A DNA stretch of 64,000 bases from contig JAPXFQ010002814.1 of the NCBI GenBank assembly GCA_028564705.1, positions 434,001 through 498,000 on the forward strand, written 5' to 3'. Positions 25,561 to 39,900 of this stretch are shown piece by piece. A program made the translations under genes and the position numbers. This DNA is from Apricaphanius iberus (taxonomy: Eukaryota > Chordata > Actinopteri > Cyprinodontiformes > Aphaniidae). A model generated the notes under the pieces. It ran no database searches, was not told the origin of the DNA, and worked only from the letters and a program-made list of their open reading frames with translations. Every line of letters begins with the position of its first letter. Position 1 is the stretch's first letter.

Positions 25561-28500
25561 AGTTTGTGCATCGTATTCCCACTGGAAGACTACATTTCCC
25601 ATAACTCTTTCATTTAACAACAAAGGAAGTGAGCCAACTCGAGGCTAGAAATATAACTGACACTCAAGAAACCGTTTGTTGTTCTAGATAATTTTGTGCA
25701 CTTCTTGGTCATCAGGAAATATCCTTCACAGAATTACTTGATTCGTACTAAAATAAAATTAAACACGTCATTTACCTTTAAAGGCAACTGACTGCAGTTG
25801 ACTTTATTTAGGGTAATCGAAGTCAATTGGGCTGTGCTAATTTGTGTTTGTGAATTTATGAGGTTAAATTACACATTTGTGTTTGACTTCTGATGGCAGT
25901 TGGTTGCACCTAATTTTTATTTGGGATATCAGTAAAGGCATCAATAAAGGCATTCACTAACAATTGTAGCATGTCAGATTTTCAGAAAAAATAAAATAAA
26001 AAAAATGTTGACTCTCACAATTAGGCCCAACTTTATATTGGTGAATCAAATAAAACTATCAAAAACACATTCAAGCTTCTAGTTGCAGCATGACAAATTG
26101 TTTTAAAATATGAATAATTCTACTTTTTAATGTATTAGAGTGCATCTGAACCCTGAGTCTGTTTTCGTGTTTACATTCCTTCCATCCTGATTTCCCTCAC
26201 ATTCCCTGCTTGTGCTCGAGAAGTTGTTTTATCAGAGCTGTTGTAGGAAGGTGGTTGTGAGGGGCTGCTGATCAAAGGCAGAATCCTCATGACCAACAAG
26301 GGCCCAGCTCGAGCAGCAGATGTTTCCAGTCTCTGTTAACACTTCAGTTAGAGTCATCCTTATTTAAACGGCTCTGGCTAATGGCCCTCGCTGGTGTTGG
26401 ATACACCAGATCGCCTTTCATCCCTCTTTGTGTGGGGAACGTGGGACAGAATGTAAAACGGCAGGGATATCTTGTTCCTCTCTGGCACCCTTATTGTGCT
26501 CCTCTGCGAATTTCTGGCATGAAAAATCCCTTTCACAGTAATTGGGTGCGAATGAAACACTTGTGCTTGGCTATTGTCTCCAGTTGTGTACAGTGTGGCA
26601 TTCAGACCAGTGGTTGAAAGAGCCAACAGTGTGGGGCAGAGGAAGACAAACAGGGTGTGGTGAGATTCTCAATACCACAAAAAAAAAAGGTACAAGATAA
26701 AACAAAAAGACTGGTATTGTGCTAAAAATGAAGGAAACAATGAAACCACTGGAATTAAAAGGATGTAGCAGCTATTTTCAGGAAGAGCAAAATATTTTAT
26801 TTGGATGGGGTGGACACATTGGTGTAGAAGAATCAGCCAAGTTGCGTCCTCGTTCTTCATACGGCCTACTGGAAATTGATTGAAAGATTTGGTGGGCCTA
26901 ATTGCGGTGCACCATCTGCCCAAGTTACAGAACCTGCCAGGCATGTGACAGTTTCCAACAGGCTCACTGACGAGCAGATGTGTGCAGGACTCTCTATGCG
27001 CGAATATTTAAGCACGTCAGTCTCTCTTTACTTTGCGATCACATCTTGTTTAGAGGATAAGGACAAGGCAATCAGGTTTTGAATTACAGAGGCCTAACAT
27101 CTAAATGCACGCTGTGAAAGCTCCTCTTTCACAAAATGAAGCTACCTGTGTGTGGCGTTTCCTTGTGGGCTCCATTAGTCATGAAAAACTGATTATTGCT
27201 TTCATCAGAAATGCTATTGATATCACAAATGTCATCCGGTTAGTGAATTTTCATAAATCAATCATCCATTTCACTCTTGTTTCACACAATAAAACAGATT
27301 GCCTGTTGAATATCACAAAGGAAAGTCATAAAATGCTATTCACAGAAAGTGCAGACTAATTTATTCATGTATTTATGGAAACATTTGGTTTTCAATTAGA
27401 TGGCCAAGAAGGGACTTTGTCTGGAAAAAGCACATTAGTCCTCTGAGATCTGCATATTGTAAGTCTAAAGAAATTATTTGATATTTTTGGAAAATGTTTA
27501 TTTGGTTTTCTCGCTGACATTTGGATTGCAAGAAAATAGAGAAAATAAAGCTATAGACTGAAAGTGCTTTGTTTTAGGTATAATGGCAGGAAGCTGTGGT
27601 GACATTTTTTAGGCAGGGGAACTGGGGCTGGCTATCCCATGGGTTGATTGTCACATTGCTTATTACAGCCAAACTACAGGGCATGCAGTTTGATTTTGAT
27701 ATTAAACGTTTGACTTATTAATCTGAACACACAACACTGGGGTGAGGATCATTTTTTTGGGATCATTTTCATGAGTCAGAGTAGTTTTTCATCTTGTGTT
27801 TTTTAAATGCAATGATTTACAAACATTTATTCCAAAAACACCAATAGTAAAAAAAAAATCAAAAGTGAGAGCTTTGATTTGAGCCAACATTTATTCCTAG
27901 CTAAAAATATTTAATAGGTCACTGAGGACTGGTTGTCACCTGTAACTCTTGGCTTTTGTACTTTGACATGTGCCTAAACAGTTGAAATAATCATTTAGAA
28001 AATCAACTGGGAAAGTCCAAGTCCATTTGCAGGAATTTTGAGAATTAGGGACAATGTGGAGTTAACTCTTTTGGGTTTTTTAAAAATTAAAAAAATGCTT
28101 TGTTCAAGGTTATTTTTTCAGCACTATTCACTGCTTCATTTTACCACTTAGCGAATTACAATACTTTGCTAAAATTTAGGGATTGAACACAATGAACATT
28201 GATTACTTATTCCTAAACAAAACTAAATGTTCATTGTTTTAAGAATTTTACACAATTTAATGATATTAGAATTTTTAAACACAAAAACCCATGGGTCAGG
28301 TTGTCAGAGTGGGTCAGTGTCTTTGACGGGTAAAAATCTTTTATCACAATTATTTATCTAAGGGAAAGGTGGGCTCAATTCAAGCCAAAATCATAGTTGT
28401 TTATTCTGCCATTTTCTCATTAAAGTTTTCATGATGAGCAATATACATTAGAGTGAAAAGTGACGCCATGTACACATGTAGCCAGGTAAAAACATTTTTT

Positions 28501-30414
28501 TTTAAATCCCCATCTGCACGTGGATAAGTGCATTTTTAAGCACATTCATAGACTTGCCAAACCTGTAGGGGGCAGTTCTTCTCCTAAATCCTATACAATC
28601 TACTCACAAACTTCTGCATGCAGTGGTAATAGTTTATAAAAACAAGTGACCAAAAAGCGCTTGGACAATCAGTAATGGCAACGCAGCTCTGAGGGCATAA
28701 ATGCTGTTTCTGAGCATAAAAATGGATCGCACTTGTGATTAAGTATTTTTTGTTGTGGACAGCGATGTGACACCTAAAACTGTGGTTTCATCTTTCCACA
28801 CGCAAGCGCTTAAAACAGACAAAATGGAGATCTTCACTTTGGCAGGAGTTTTTAGAAAGAATAATTTTCAGCGCATTTTCCTCTGGATAACAGGCCAAAC
28901 CGTAGAAAAATATCAGTTTGTTGAGAAACCCGGCTCCACATTTATAGGGTTTTGAGACAACCAGCCCTTGTCCTTCTTACATTGTGCCGTGGAGTTTAGA
29001 TATAAATATATGTATTTCTAAAAATGACAAGCTGTTATGGTTTTAACATATGTCATTGAACCATGACATAATGACATCCCAGGATGCTATTTTAATTATG
29101 TTCCCTGCCAGGATTTTTAGACTAGACTATTTAGCCATGTGTTGGATTGATACCTTACAAAAAAAGGTTTTATTCATGGCCCTTTTTAAAGATTTTTTGT
29201 TGAAAGTGTATATGTATCAGTTTTTTTTAAGCATCTCATTTGAGCTTATACATCCAAGGCTCTGAGCTTTAGAGGTAGGAGGTAGCTTGGACTAAGAAAT
29301 ATTAATTATGCCACTTAGCCACATACAAATAAAATTTTGTGGCTACATGTAAAAGTTTCGTACATCATAATCATCTTGCCCCAAATACTTAACCATGGCC
29401 ATTTTGATCAATTTAAACCTTTCAATAAGAGGATTAAAAATAAAAAAAAATGTGTGAAAGAGCTGTTCAGACACTGATAACATAAACAAAGGCAAACAGT
29501 TTCCAATATGGTTAATAAATCCATGCTAATTAGCCGCCTGTTTCATAGCTAGCTTATCTTTGAAGTTCATATTAGTTTCATCCTTTTTGACATTTTTTCT
29601 GGATGAGGGTTGAAGAACCATATTAGGGATTGATGGCATGGACGACTGTTTTCATAGGGTGCACATGAAGGTTGTTTGTGTCTTCATGTGTTTAGTCGCT
29701 AAATTTTTCTGGCATTGCTTTTCCTGTCGTTTTGATGGGAAAGTTTGGTAAAGCTAACATTTCCATGGTTTCGTGCCTAGATGCCATGCTATGCTAATTA
29801 TCCTCTGTTTTATATTTAGTTTACAAAAAAACACTATCAATCTCTGGAGGTTGTAATCTTTGCCGCATTATTCAATATTATTGATAAAGTTGATCTTAAC
29901 TTAATGCCTAAAAATCTGAATATCTTTAAAAAATCAGGGTAAAACTATTTGTAGAAAGCCACTCATAAAAAGACCTTTATAAAATGTTCGGGAAGTATTC
30001 TTGTTGACTCAGCCTAATGTCACTTATAGTTTAAGCATAGCAATTTAAGTCCTAAGATCACTCTCCAATTAGACTCAAGAGTGCATAAAACAAGGCAAAA
30101 GAAACTGTAACTAATGAAGCCACAGCTCACTGCCCTCTTGTACAAAAAGGGATCCGATTCACCTGACATTAGACACCTCCGTCTTGCTAAAGGGGGACAC
30201 CATGTAGATGAGCAAATAAAGTAATTGCATTTACATATCTACTCACCTACAGCTATCCTTCTGCTACTTGTTCATGCCAATGGTTTGATTTAGCATGTTC
30301 ATGTCCTTGTGTTCCTTCTTACTGAAGAGGTTTTGACATCACAGTGTCTGTGTTCTAAAAAATAATCAGTCAAGCCCCCCCATTATTTCAAAGGATTCAA
30401 TAATCCCATTAATT
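25561..30414. other. Non-coding sequence, nothing recognised
   Basis: Nearly 5 kb without a supported gene, RNA or mobile element. Short poly-A/T runs are frequent. ORFs such as 26378-26626/26381-26617 overlap on opposite strands and lack features. Confidence 0.5.
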
Positions 30415-30600
30415 TGTTTATTTGTTTTGATCCCCATTAGCCGCCGCAGCATGCTGCGTCAGCTACTCTTCCTGAGATCATTTTAGCCGTCAAGCATAGA
30501 CGCACAAAATCACATTACGTAGTATAAAACAGAATAAAATCCAGTAAAGCAATTACATTAAAGCCAGATGATAGATGCAGAGATACAGTTTCCAACATGT
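30415..30600 (-). repeat. Non-LTR retroelement 3'-tail-like fragment
   Basis: Read on the minus strand, it contains GATCTCAGGAAGAGTAGCTG, a short GC-rich stretch with GCGGCGGCTAATGGGGATC, and an AT-rich region before it. This resembles a common fish retroelement 3' end in which 'GGAAGAGTAGCTGC...GCTAATGGGGATC' precedes the terminus. Resemblance is from memory; no body or coding region is seen. Confidence 0.4.
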
Positions 30601-33600
30601 TTTTTTTTTTTTGGATTACTATAGTTAAACTTTTTTAAATTTTTATTGTTTAGGAGTCATCAAGGGTATGTTAATAACAACTTTGATCCAAGCCATGAAA
30701 TACAGTGCACTATAAAGAACTTCACTTATAAATACGGTGAAAGCTAAACGTCATATAATTTGAGACAAAACACAGAGCTTTTGTCATTTACCAACCTGCA
30801 TATTCTCATTTGAGATGGAAAAACTGTTAATGAAGAGAGGACCTAAGAATTCCATCAATTGTCGTTAAATTTGTTTTCATTTGTTCCCAACTGTCTTCTC
30901 CTTTGCCGTGCTCAGGGTACATAAGACGGGGCACATCGGCGTGCGGTTCGTTTCTGCATGCTCATATCCCCTAGTCCCTTACATAATTATTATGCAGTAG
31001 ATGCACTGCTTGGCACAAGGACAAAAGTTTGCATAATTTATGCAAGGCCGTCATCAATTTTTGAAAAATGGCCCCGGCCTTTTCTTGTGCTTTTAACTAA
31101 ATAGACGCACGTCAGACTGGACATAAAACGGCTCTAACGGGGTGGAGAAAAAAACTTAATATCTTTGTCTAAACTTTGAACCGCCGCAGACTTAAGAGAG
31201 CATATTGAGGTTGCCATGTCCGGTTCACATTTAATGTACATATGTTATTTGAGCTCATAAGTCTCTCTCTTCCACTGCAAGGGTCTACTGAATGGAGAGA
31301 AATGTAAAAAAATAATACACTGAAAGGAAGTTTTCTTTCCTCAAGAAGCAAGCTGCTAAGATTAAGTATTTGGAGATAAGCTGTGTATGATAATGGATTC
31401 ACGGTTTCTCTGGATGTGTCCCTGAGGGCTCTCAATTGTAGACTTTGGAGCTATTTCCAGTATATTGCTCACAGGAGGAGATTGTCTGAAGGGGAAAAAA
31501 AATCTTCATGTTAGATACAGAAATGCTCTGCATTCACTTTACCGAAGAGGACAATGTACATACATTTTTGTTATTGTGAAAATCATCCCCTCATTTGTTC
31601 ATACATATTACAATCCTTTCATTCCAACGTAATCCTAGTTGTAAATCATTTTCCTTTCCACTGTCCAAAGGTTTGGATTTCACCAAGCTATTGCTTGTAC
31701 CATCATAATCCGCTTGCCTTTGCCATGGGATCTTAGATGTACTTTTTCTGGATCTTTTGTTTCTAATTTTAAAGAGACAGAATGTTGGCATTTGTTGTTT
31801 TATTTTCAAAATAGGCTAGGTTTAGTGGACATTATTTCAAATCCATTTTTTAAATGGTTGGACTGAATGAGAAGCCATTTATATACTGTCTCTTTTGTTT
31901 TTTGCTGCTGTGTAGAAAAATGGGAAGAAATGCTTTACTTTTCTCCTTTTTTGTTTGCAAAATATTTAATATCTAGAATTTTTCTATCTGGTGGATGGTG
32001 GTGGCAAATTATTCTTTTTATATGGGACGTCTTTGAATAAACTTGCTGGTTTGGCATCTATGCAACAATCAAGGCCCTAGTAATGCAGTTAGAAACTTAA
32101 GATTGATGATCTGCTGAATGCTGTTTCACTATTTATTTCAGGAAAAAACACATTAAATCGGCTGTGTTTCAAACCAGACCAAGCTCCTTAGTTCATATTA
32201 CTTTTTTCTTCATGCAGACATGGTGTCATCATTGGAACCTGCTGTTCCTGCTGCATCTGTCCAACCAATCAATATCCCAGCAGAGTTAGTTATTTGCTAA
32301 GATGGCAAAAGTATAGATCTTCATAGTTAGGCTGCAGTAGAGTGAACATTCTTAGGTTTCCTGAAAACAAAGAATATAACAAATCGAAAATATAAGATAT
32401 TTAAAAAATGTCTTGTCTAGGTACTATTTTGCTTCATGAAAGATAACAGACTGATGTGCTTTGCTAACATTAAAAGTTCTAAAATATAATTAATCAAACC
32501 AGCTAGCCATTGTCTTCTGTTTATCCAAGATTTATTCAAAAATAGAAAGTCCAGACATTTCTCTACCAAACAACACTGTCCAGCTCATTCTGGAAAATTA
32601 AAGTCTTCCCAGGCCAAAATGGATGTAATTCCGTCTAGCAAGTTCCTTGTCTGTGTAAAAAAATAAAATAAAAAATCCTCCCAGTAGGACATCCCTCAAC
32701 GTGTATCCTCTGAAAGGAGGCTACCTCATAAGATGGCTGAAATGCCTCAGCTGAGACTTTTTGATGTGTAGGGGCAGTAAAGGATATCGCAAGGAATTCC
32801 AAGGCCAGAACAAACATATACTACCTCCAACAAGTAATGCGTCTGGGATCTCCTTCAATGGGAGGACATAGGCTTCAGAAAAAGGAAACCTTCAAAGAAA
32901 GTCATACAGTAGGTATGTCACCCGATGCCTCAACTACCTCAGTGGTCCTCTAATGATGAGGAGGGCATGAGCTCTTCTCCAAGTTTCCCATTAGATGACA
33001 GAGCTCCTCACCCTAATTAGCTTGATTGTTTAATTGCATGCTGATGTTGGAAGTTAACACTTTTTACCTTTTCATAGACAAAGTTGGTAGTATTTCCAAA
33101 GATAATAGCAAAAGTGACTTCCTTTCACACTATTAGTCTCAAAACAATTTTTCTGTAAAAACCCATTGGCTGTCATAAAACTTCTTGGACCGTCTTTGGA
33201 CAGTCCATCCATGTAGGAGACAGGGAAACTAAGGCATCCCTATCCCCGATTACATGCATTCATTTTGGGTGATCCCAAGGTGTTCCTATGCTGGCAGCAG
33301 TAGCATCTGTATCTGTTCTGTGGTATCCTTCACGTTAATTATAACTGGAAACCTTCCAAAGGGAAAGTGATCAGGTCATGTTCAGATGCCTGAACCCACT
33401 TCAACTCACTCTTTTACATGTGGGGGAAAAATGTTTCTTCTTCAAGCTTTCCTTATACCTACAACTCAGCCGCTCCACAGATTTCAGCTGCTTTTATCTT
33501 GGATTATTTTGTTTTGGACATGTTCTATGTTTAATGGCCATAGGTGAAGTTCGTAATGGAGACAATGCGGTAACTCAAGAGACTTTTTTTTTTTTAAATC

Positions 33601-36469
33601 AACAGACCAAAGAAGCCCTTGCATTACAAGAGATGAGACCTCAGTTTGTTTGTCCATATCCTGCTTTGTCCTACCACCACTGAACAAGATGCCAGGGTCC
33701 AGGAGACTGACCCCTAAACTGAACAAAGCAGTTTGGCATTTTATCTAAGACAACCCTGGCCTCAGATTACAGAACATCAGTCAGTTTTATCGTATTATCT
33801 GTTTTCACCATTTGTTGTAGTGTAGACCATTTGGAGAGAAAATGTTGGAGGATGTTGTGTTTTTTTGTTTTCACTAGATAAACAATAACTGACCTCTGCT
33901 GTAATGCCTTGTGTTGTCAAAGCAAAAATGAACCGGGGTGTGTAACTTTTGCCGAGATATTTAGGGGAAAAATAAACTTTGTGAAAGCAATAGCTCGAGG
34001 GCTTGTTTCTGATTAGCTTTTCTCATTTTAGCAGAGACAGCTTGGGTTTATCCCTTTGTCCATCAGTTTACAGACCGAACTGCCGAAAGTTGATATGAAA
34101 GCCATATGGCACTCTGAGGGCGCACACTGTATTAATCTAAACTGCTTCCTTTTTTTCCTGCAAACACAAGGTCCCTTTGTATTAATAATTAATGTGTTGG
34201 AAGGCCAACCTTCACACCACTGGATGCATATTAAAGCAGTGTAACACAGATGCAATATGCAATACCTTGTTTCTGCTAATTTAGTAAGATGATCTCATTT
34301 TTCCCCTCGCAGTTTGACAACGCAACCCAATATATGTTGCCGTATTAGAAAATAAAAACGGATAAATAGCTGACCAGATGTATAATAGAGGAGCGCTGTG
34401 AAGAACTCAGGGCACTAAATTATTGTATTTTCAGTCTTTCAGACACTGATCAGCACATTATTTAAATTTAAACAGGAGTTTTTTTTTCTTTCTTTCTTTT
34501 TTTTTTCCTTCCTGGAAAATATCATTTGCAACTCCAGCCCAGCGCTCAGACATCATTAGTCAATATGTTTGTCTGGAATTGATGTTTGCAGTTAACTCTT
34601 GTTCCCTGTTATACAACAACTCTTTGAAAAGCACGAGTAGACATGAGTTCTCATATACTCAGTTTAAGTGAGGAACACATGCCATTCTCGAGTCCTTGGC
34701 TTAACTACAGTGCTCTGGTGATTTATGTGCAGGTCATGCTGTTGATGGGGTGCGACGTGTACGGACTCCATGTGAACGAGGACGCACTTTGACTTTGCCA
34801 AGTGTGCTTCGTGTGTGCTTCATTGTAGAAACATGGTGCTTGAAAATAGGCAAAGTGCCAACCTGAGTTACTCGGGGTTCACAAAAACATTAGAGAGAAA
34901 CAGAAAAGATTACCCTAAGGAAATAATTCTCCCATGTTAATGTTACTAAACCCGTGTAGGAGTCTGTTCTCCTTACGCATCATGCCGATTATGCACACTA
35001 GTTGGACATTTTACATGAGTAGATAATTTGAAGTTTTTCACAGCTTTTTATGGTTATATTCAAGTGATTTAAGTGGCCTTTATCCCAGGCATCTCATTTT
35101 ATAAAAAGGCTTCTTTAATCTGTGAAATATATTTTGTATTCATTTATTTATCAGACTGAACGCTTGCAGTTTACACAATTAGGCCAATTTTTGTGACGTT
35201 TTGTATGATCGTGCATTTGGCATATTTTTCATGACGTTTATTTTACAAATGTGCTACATAACTTGTTTTTCTATCAGTTTTGTAGATTGATATAATCTGA
35301 TAAAAACCAGACCCTTTTTCCCAACCTGTGCACTAGGGTCATTCTCTCTTTAATTTTGCTTCCTATCACCTCCCATCCTACCTCACTAACATAACTCATA
35401 TCCAATGCACGTGCATTAGTCGAAGAAAAAAATATCCTCATGGAGCATAAAGAAAATCAATCAGATGTACTGACTTACTGTTGCCATTTACACTAAGAAT
35501 TAGTGTGTGGATACAAGCCTGGTTGACTGAGGTGAGCTTCAGGCTGAATAATGATTTGAAGAGTCAGACAGAACAGCACACATTTCTCTATGTCACTTCA
35601 CTCCGTATGCACTCTTTCAGCTTTGGTGACAGCTTTCTGGATGTGAGAGCTTGTCTGTGGAGAAAGTTTTGCATGTGTCAGTTGTGATTCTGCCCTGAAT
35701 TACACCACATGATTGCTATTATTTTAAGACACTTAGTCTTGTTTAATATGGAGTATGTGAAAAGTGGCTAAGAGGTTGAATATAGTGATGTTTTTTCTAC
35801 CTGAATTAAAGTTGGAAAATGCTCTACACCATCTAGGCATTTTGGTGCTTCTGATTTATTGTATTATTTTTTTCATTTGGAAGTAGTTTAATTACGGTCT
35901 CCATCTCGTTCTCAGTATCCAATTTGTGCACCTATTGATATCGTGAAATTGCATTAGCCTTGGGAATAAACACACACACACACACATACAGGCCTATATG
36001 CTTGGGCCGATGGCTTATTCAGCTTTGGGCAGGATGCAGTGTCAGAGTCAGTCCTGCACTTATGCAGATAAGACAGCGGCAGCGATTGGAGCAGAAGTGA
36101 TTGCGATTCATGCTCGTAGGCTTTCTCTTCACCCTGTTTGAAAAACAGTAAACAGGAACACAGCGTCTCAGAATGTCAAGATCAGTCTCCAGTAAAACTC
36201 AGACTTTGATTTGTCAAAACAATGAAGGGCAGGTTTCAACAGAGTATTAGGAAAGACTGACTTGGGTCTTTCTATTTTGCTGATGTTGTTTTTTTCTTAT
36301 ACAGTTAATATCGATTATGAACTTTGCTTCTGTATTGTTTTCAATCTATTCAAAATTTCCTAAACAACCCGTATAGGAATTTATTTATAATCCACTCCAA
36401 ACATCTCAATGTCTCGTTTAATTTTGAGTTGATCCAAAATATAACATTTATATTATCTACATAACTTTA
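30601..36469. other. Non-coding sequence, nothing recognised
   Basis: About 6 kb with no supported gene. Contains a T12 run at 30601-30612, a CT-rich tract at about 34480-34510, and a short (CA)n at about 35969-35987. Confidence 0.5.
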
Positions 36470-36819
36470 ATCTTTTACTTCAACGCCATATTATAAGTGG
36501 ACTCAATAAGGCTGTTTATACAATAATTGGTGTCACTTTCATCAGGATACCTTGGCAGGCCTGATAGTGCTAGGCCTGATGGCGCTCCAGGGCCACGTCT
36601 GATTTCCGGTGCTACTGAAGTATTTGAAGAAAAAAAAATCAGGTCTTTGTGATCTGACAATTCCCAAAACCTGAGATGCGCTTTCACTCTAAACCACACC
36701 ACTGTAGGCCTACTTTAGCCAATCTGTTATAGGGTAGGGGCCGGGCTTGGATTTTGGCCAATAAGAGTGATGTAGCAGTCAATCTTGACTCTTGACATCT
36801 TTGTGCGCAAGTGATTGTG

Positions 36820-36984
36820 ATGCAGAAAGCGAACAAAATGAATGACTATAGAGACGCAACAAACACTACCAAGACAGTTAACAGGCAAACTCCTCGATAT
36901 ATAACCACTTTAACATCTGAAAACTGGGAGAGCTTTAGAGATAAACTTAAAATCTCTACTGACTACGAAAAAGAAGTTATTTAA
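36820..36984 (+). CDS. Weak candidate micro-ORF, 54 codons
   Basis: An ATG-to-TAA frame beginning MQKANKMNDYRDATN and ending ISTDYEKEVI. It is hydrophilic with no membrane segment, and I recognise no family. About 70-110 bp upstream are two CCAAT-like motifs (GCCAAT at about 36718-36723 and GGCCAATAAGAG at about 36758-36769), and a GTAAGT donor-like site lies downstream at about 37289. These could make it part of a first exon or of an unrecognised transposable element; chance is equally likely. No codon-bias or conservation evidence is available. Confidence 0.12.
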   Translation: MQKANKMNDYRDATNTTKTVNRQTPRYITTLTSENWESFRDKLKISTDYEKEVI

Positions 36985-39900
36985 AGCCCCTTTTAGAAAT
37001 GTGAAACACGTTAGTTTGATTTGCCGGTGTCCTGGCCACAAATCCACTGGGGAGACATTTATCACCATTCCTAAAGCCTACCATTGACTCATAAAAAGTT
37101 TACGGCTTTCAATATCCTTGAGGCTTGAGATTATGTGGATTCAAGGAGTGTTAGGCTGATCTCTGCAAAACAGAAATGCGTGTTTGTGCTAATAGTGGAG
37201 ATCAGAAAAGCAGAAACAGCGTGATTCGCATCACCTGTTGAGGACTGCAAAGGAGAAGGGCAAAATCCTAAACCCGACTGAAAAGCTGGGTAAGTCCACA
37301 TTGATCATCATCCATATTTATTTAGGTATTTATGGAAATATAGTCGCTGTTGTACAAGTTAAGTTTTCCTATGACTGTAGAAATACAGTGGCGTCTGGTC
37401 TCTGGTGAAAAACTGAATATCACCGTTGACACAGTTCTTTTTTTTATCTAGTCTTGGAGTAAAATGCAGTCATGTAGCAGCTTTAATAATTAAATTAAAA
37501 TAGAGTGTCAGGATAGGATTTACAGCAGCTACTACAGTGTGAATAATTTGGTGCTCACGTTTTTTTAAATATACTTTCTGTAATAACAGATATGTGATCA
37601 CAATTTATAATAAATGGTGCATATTTTCCAGAAAAAATGAAAGTGATCAGAATCTTTAATGCAATGGACTATTTATCAAAATGTTCTCCCAGGAGAGCAC
37701 ACCCCTGGATCTGGCTTAACTTTATTTTGATCAAGGCATATACAGTATCTTGGCTTAGGGGCTTCCCAAGAAAAAAAAAATCAGGCTCAGGATTTATTGG
37801 ACTAAAATGTTTTTCTTATCAAATCAATTAATATTTATTTTACACTAGAGAACATCTGGAAAGTTTTTCTGTTGAGGTTATGCTAAAATGTTATAAGCAG
37901 CTAATATCTTACCTGCAGTAGATAACTGTCTTTGCTATCTTCATTTAACATGAAACCACGACAATTTACCTCAGAGGTTTAAACTAGTTCCAGAGTGTAA
38001 AAGACCAAACCCAGCGTCTGTCATTTTACCAACCTCTGATTTTAAAAGATGTCCTGGCAGTTTATTAAAGGCTGTAAATAAACATCCTTGCAAATATTAT
38101 GATGGTTTAACATCCTGCAAGCTATTCTGACTAATTTGTCTCAAACCATCTCTAGTCAAGGTGGGTTTGGTATATCCTAATACTTGCAGATACTGTACAT
38201 ATGCAACACATATTGAGGATTATATTGGAAGCCTCAGTAGTCAGAGATATGTCCAGTTACGCCAAATTCAACTACTTTGCATACTAAATACCTACTGTTT
38301 GTACTCAATTCAGATGAACAGTCTCTTCTTGCAAAAAAAAAAATATTTTTTTAAGTTTAATTGTTAATACACTTATGTATTAAGCGGTGTAATGCTCATA
38401 AAAAATAAAATTAAAATACATAAATAAATAAAAATTCCTAACAGTTTTGAGATCGATCCTACTTTGGTCTTGGCTCCCCTTCTAACTAGCCACAAGAAAG
38501 GTAAGCCACCAACCTCATTGCTAAAGAAGCTGGCCATTCCCAGAGTCATGTGTCCGATAATATTCAACGGAAGGTTGAGCTGAAGGAAACACTTTAGCAA
38601 AACCCTTTTAACATGCATGACCCTCTGTCTGTAGAGGACTGTGAACTGAGGCCCATTCAAGAGATTTTAGGGACATTCACAAAAGGTAGTCACCAGCTGT
38701 TAAAACATCTCCTAAAACCAGAGCAAACCTCATGATTGTAATTCTATATAAAATGTCAGCCTCAAGGAGCAACTAATTTGTTATACACTAAATGAAAACA
38801 AAAAGAGAATTATCTACTGCAGCTACTGATATGTTCATAACATCTTAGCATAACTCCCTTTAAACAGGGATTTTTAACTTAACTTTTTATGTCTATGTGC
38901 ATAACAGAGTTAACTTTTGTTCCAACTGTTGGCTCAGTTGCAATACTTTGAAAGCATACATCAAGATTGATTTTTTTCTCAAACACAAGATGATGACAGA
39001 TTTTCAGAGGGAAGACTGCTTGTTTTCTGGGAGTTCTAAGTTATAATTGTGCTAGCTGTGAGGCAGTTTTCATGCAGTGATTTGTATGCCAGGATTTTTC
39101 AAGAGTTGTCCAACAATGAAATTTGTCACAGGATCAATGTTGTGGACAAGGTGATAATTATCTTTCCACCCTTCTAATTGGCTGTACTGGTTAATAGATA
39201 TAAGATGTACCACAACTATCTTGCGCAAAATATGTTATTAGACCTGCCACTTGAAGGCATCAGTTGTGTGTATGGTAAATATGTCAGTGTAGAATCCCCC
39301 TCCCCAGTTCAGAATTCCTCCCTGAGTTGAAACCAACTGGTGTATGAATTCTGTGCCAGAAACTTAGAGAGTCCCAGAGACCCCTCTTTGCTTCTGGTCC
39401 AAGTCAAAAAGGAAAACTCTGGCATGGCACACAAGCAAAGAAACAATCTACTTTTCCTTGGAAGTTGACTTGGAAGTTGGGATTTCAGATGGATTGTGAA
39501 AGGATAGGATAGAGTTTCAAAGTTTGCTTTAATGGTTGCCACCTCTCAGACACACACTCCTGATTGGGCTGTCATGCAGGCTGAATAACATTCCAATGTC
39601 AGTTTGATCCAGAAATGAAATGAAGGAAATGAAAAGAGAAAGGAAAGAAGGGTGGAAAATCCCCTTCCAGCCGAGCTTTTGCCACCTCGCCAGAGGTGGC
39701 TGACAGCTCTCCCTAGAAATGTAGTCAATATCGTTCTATTTTAAAGAGTTTTTGATCAAAGAGGATCATCGGCTGTGCTAAAGAACCCACTTTCATATTG
39801 GTGCAGGAGCCAAAATGATCAGGACGTTTGTCCCTTTGACTTAAACATCACTAGATGTCTTGACTCTCAACTGACAGACTATAATTAACCACAAGTAGAA

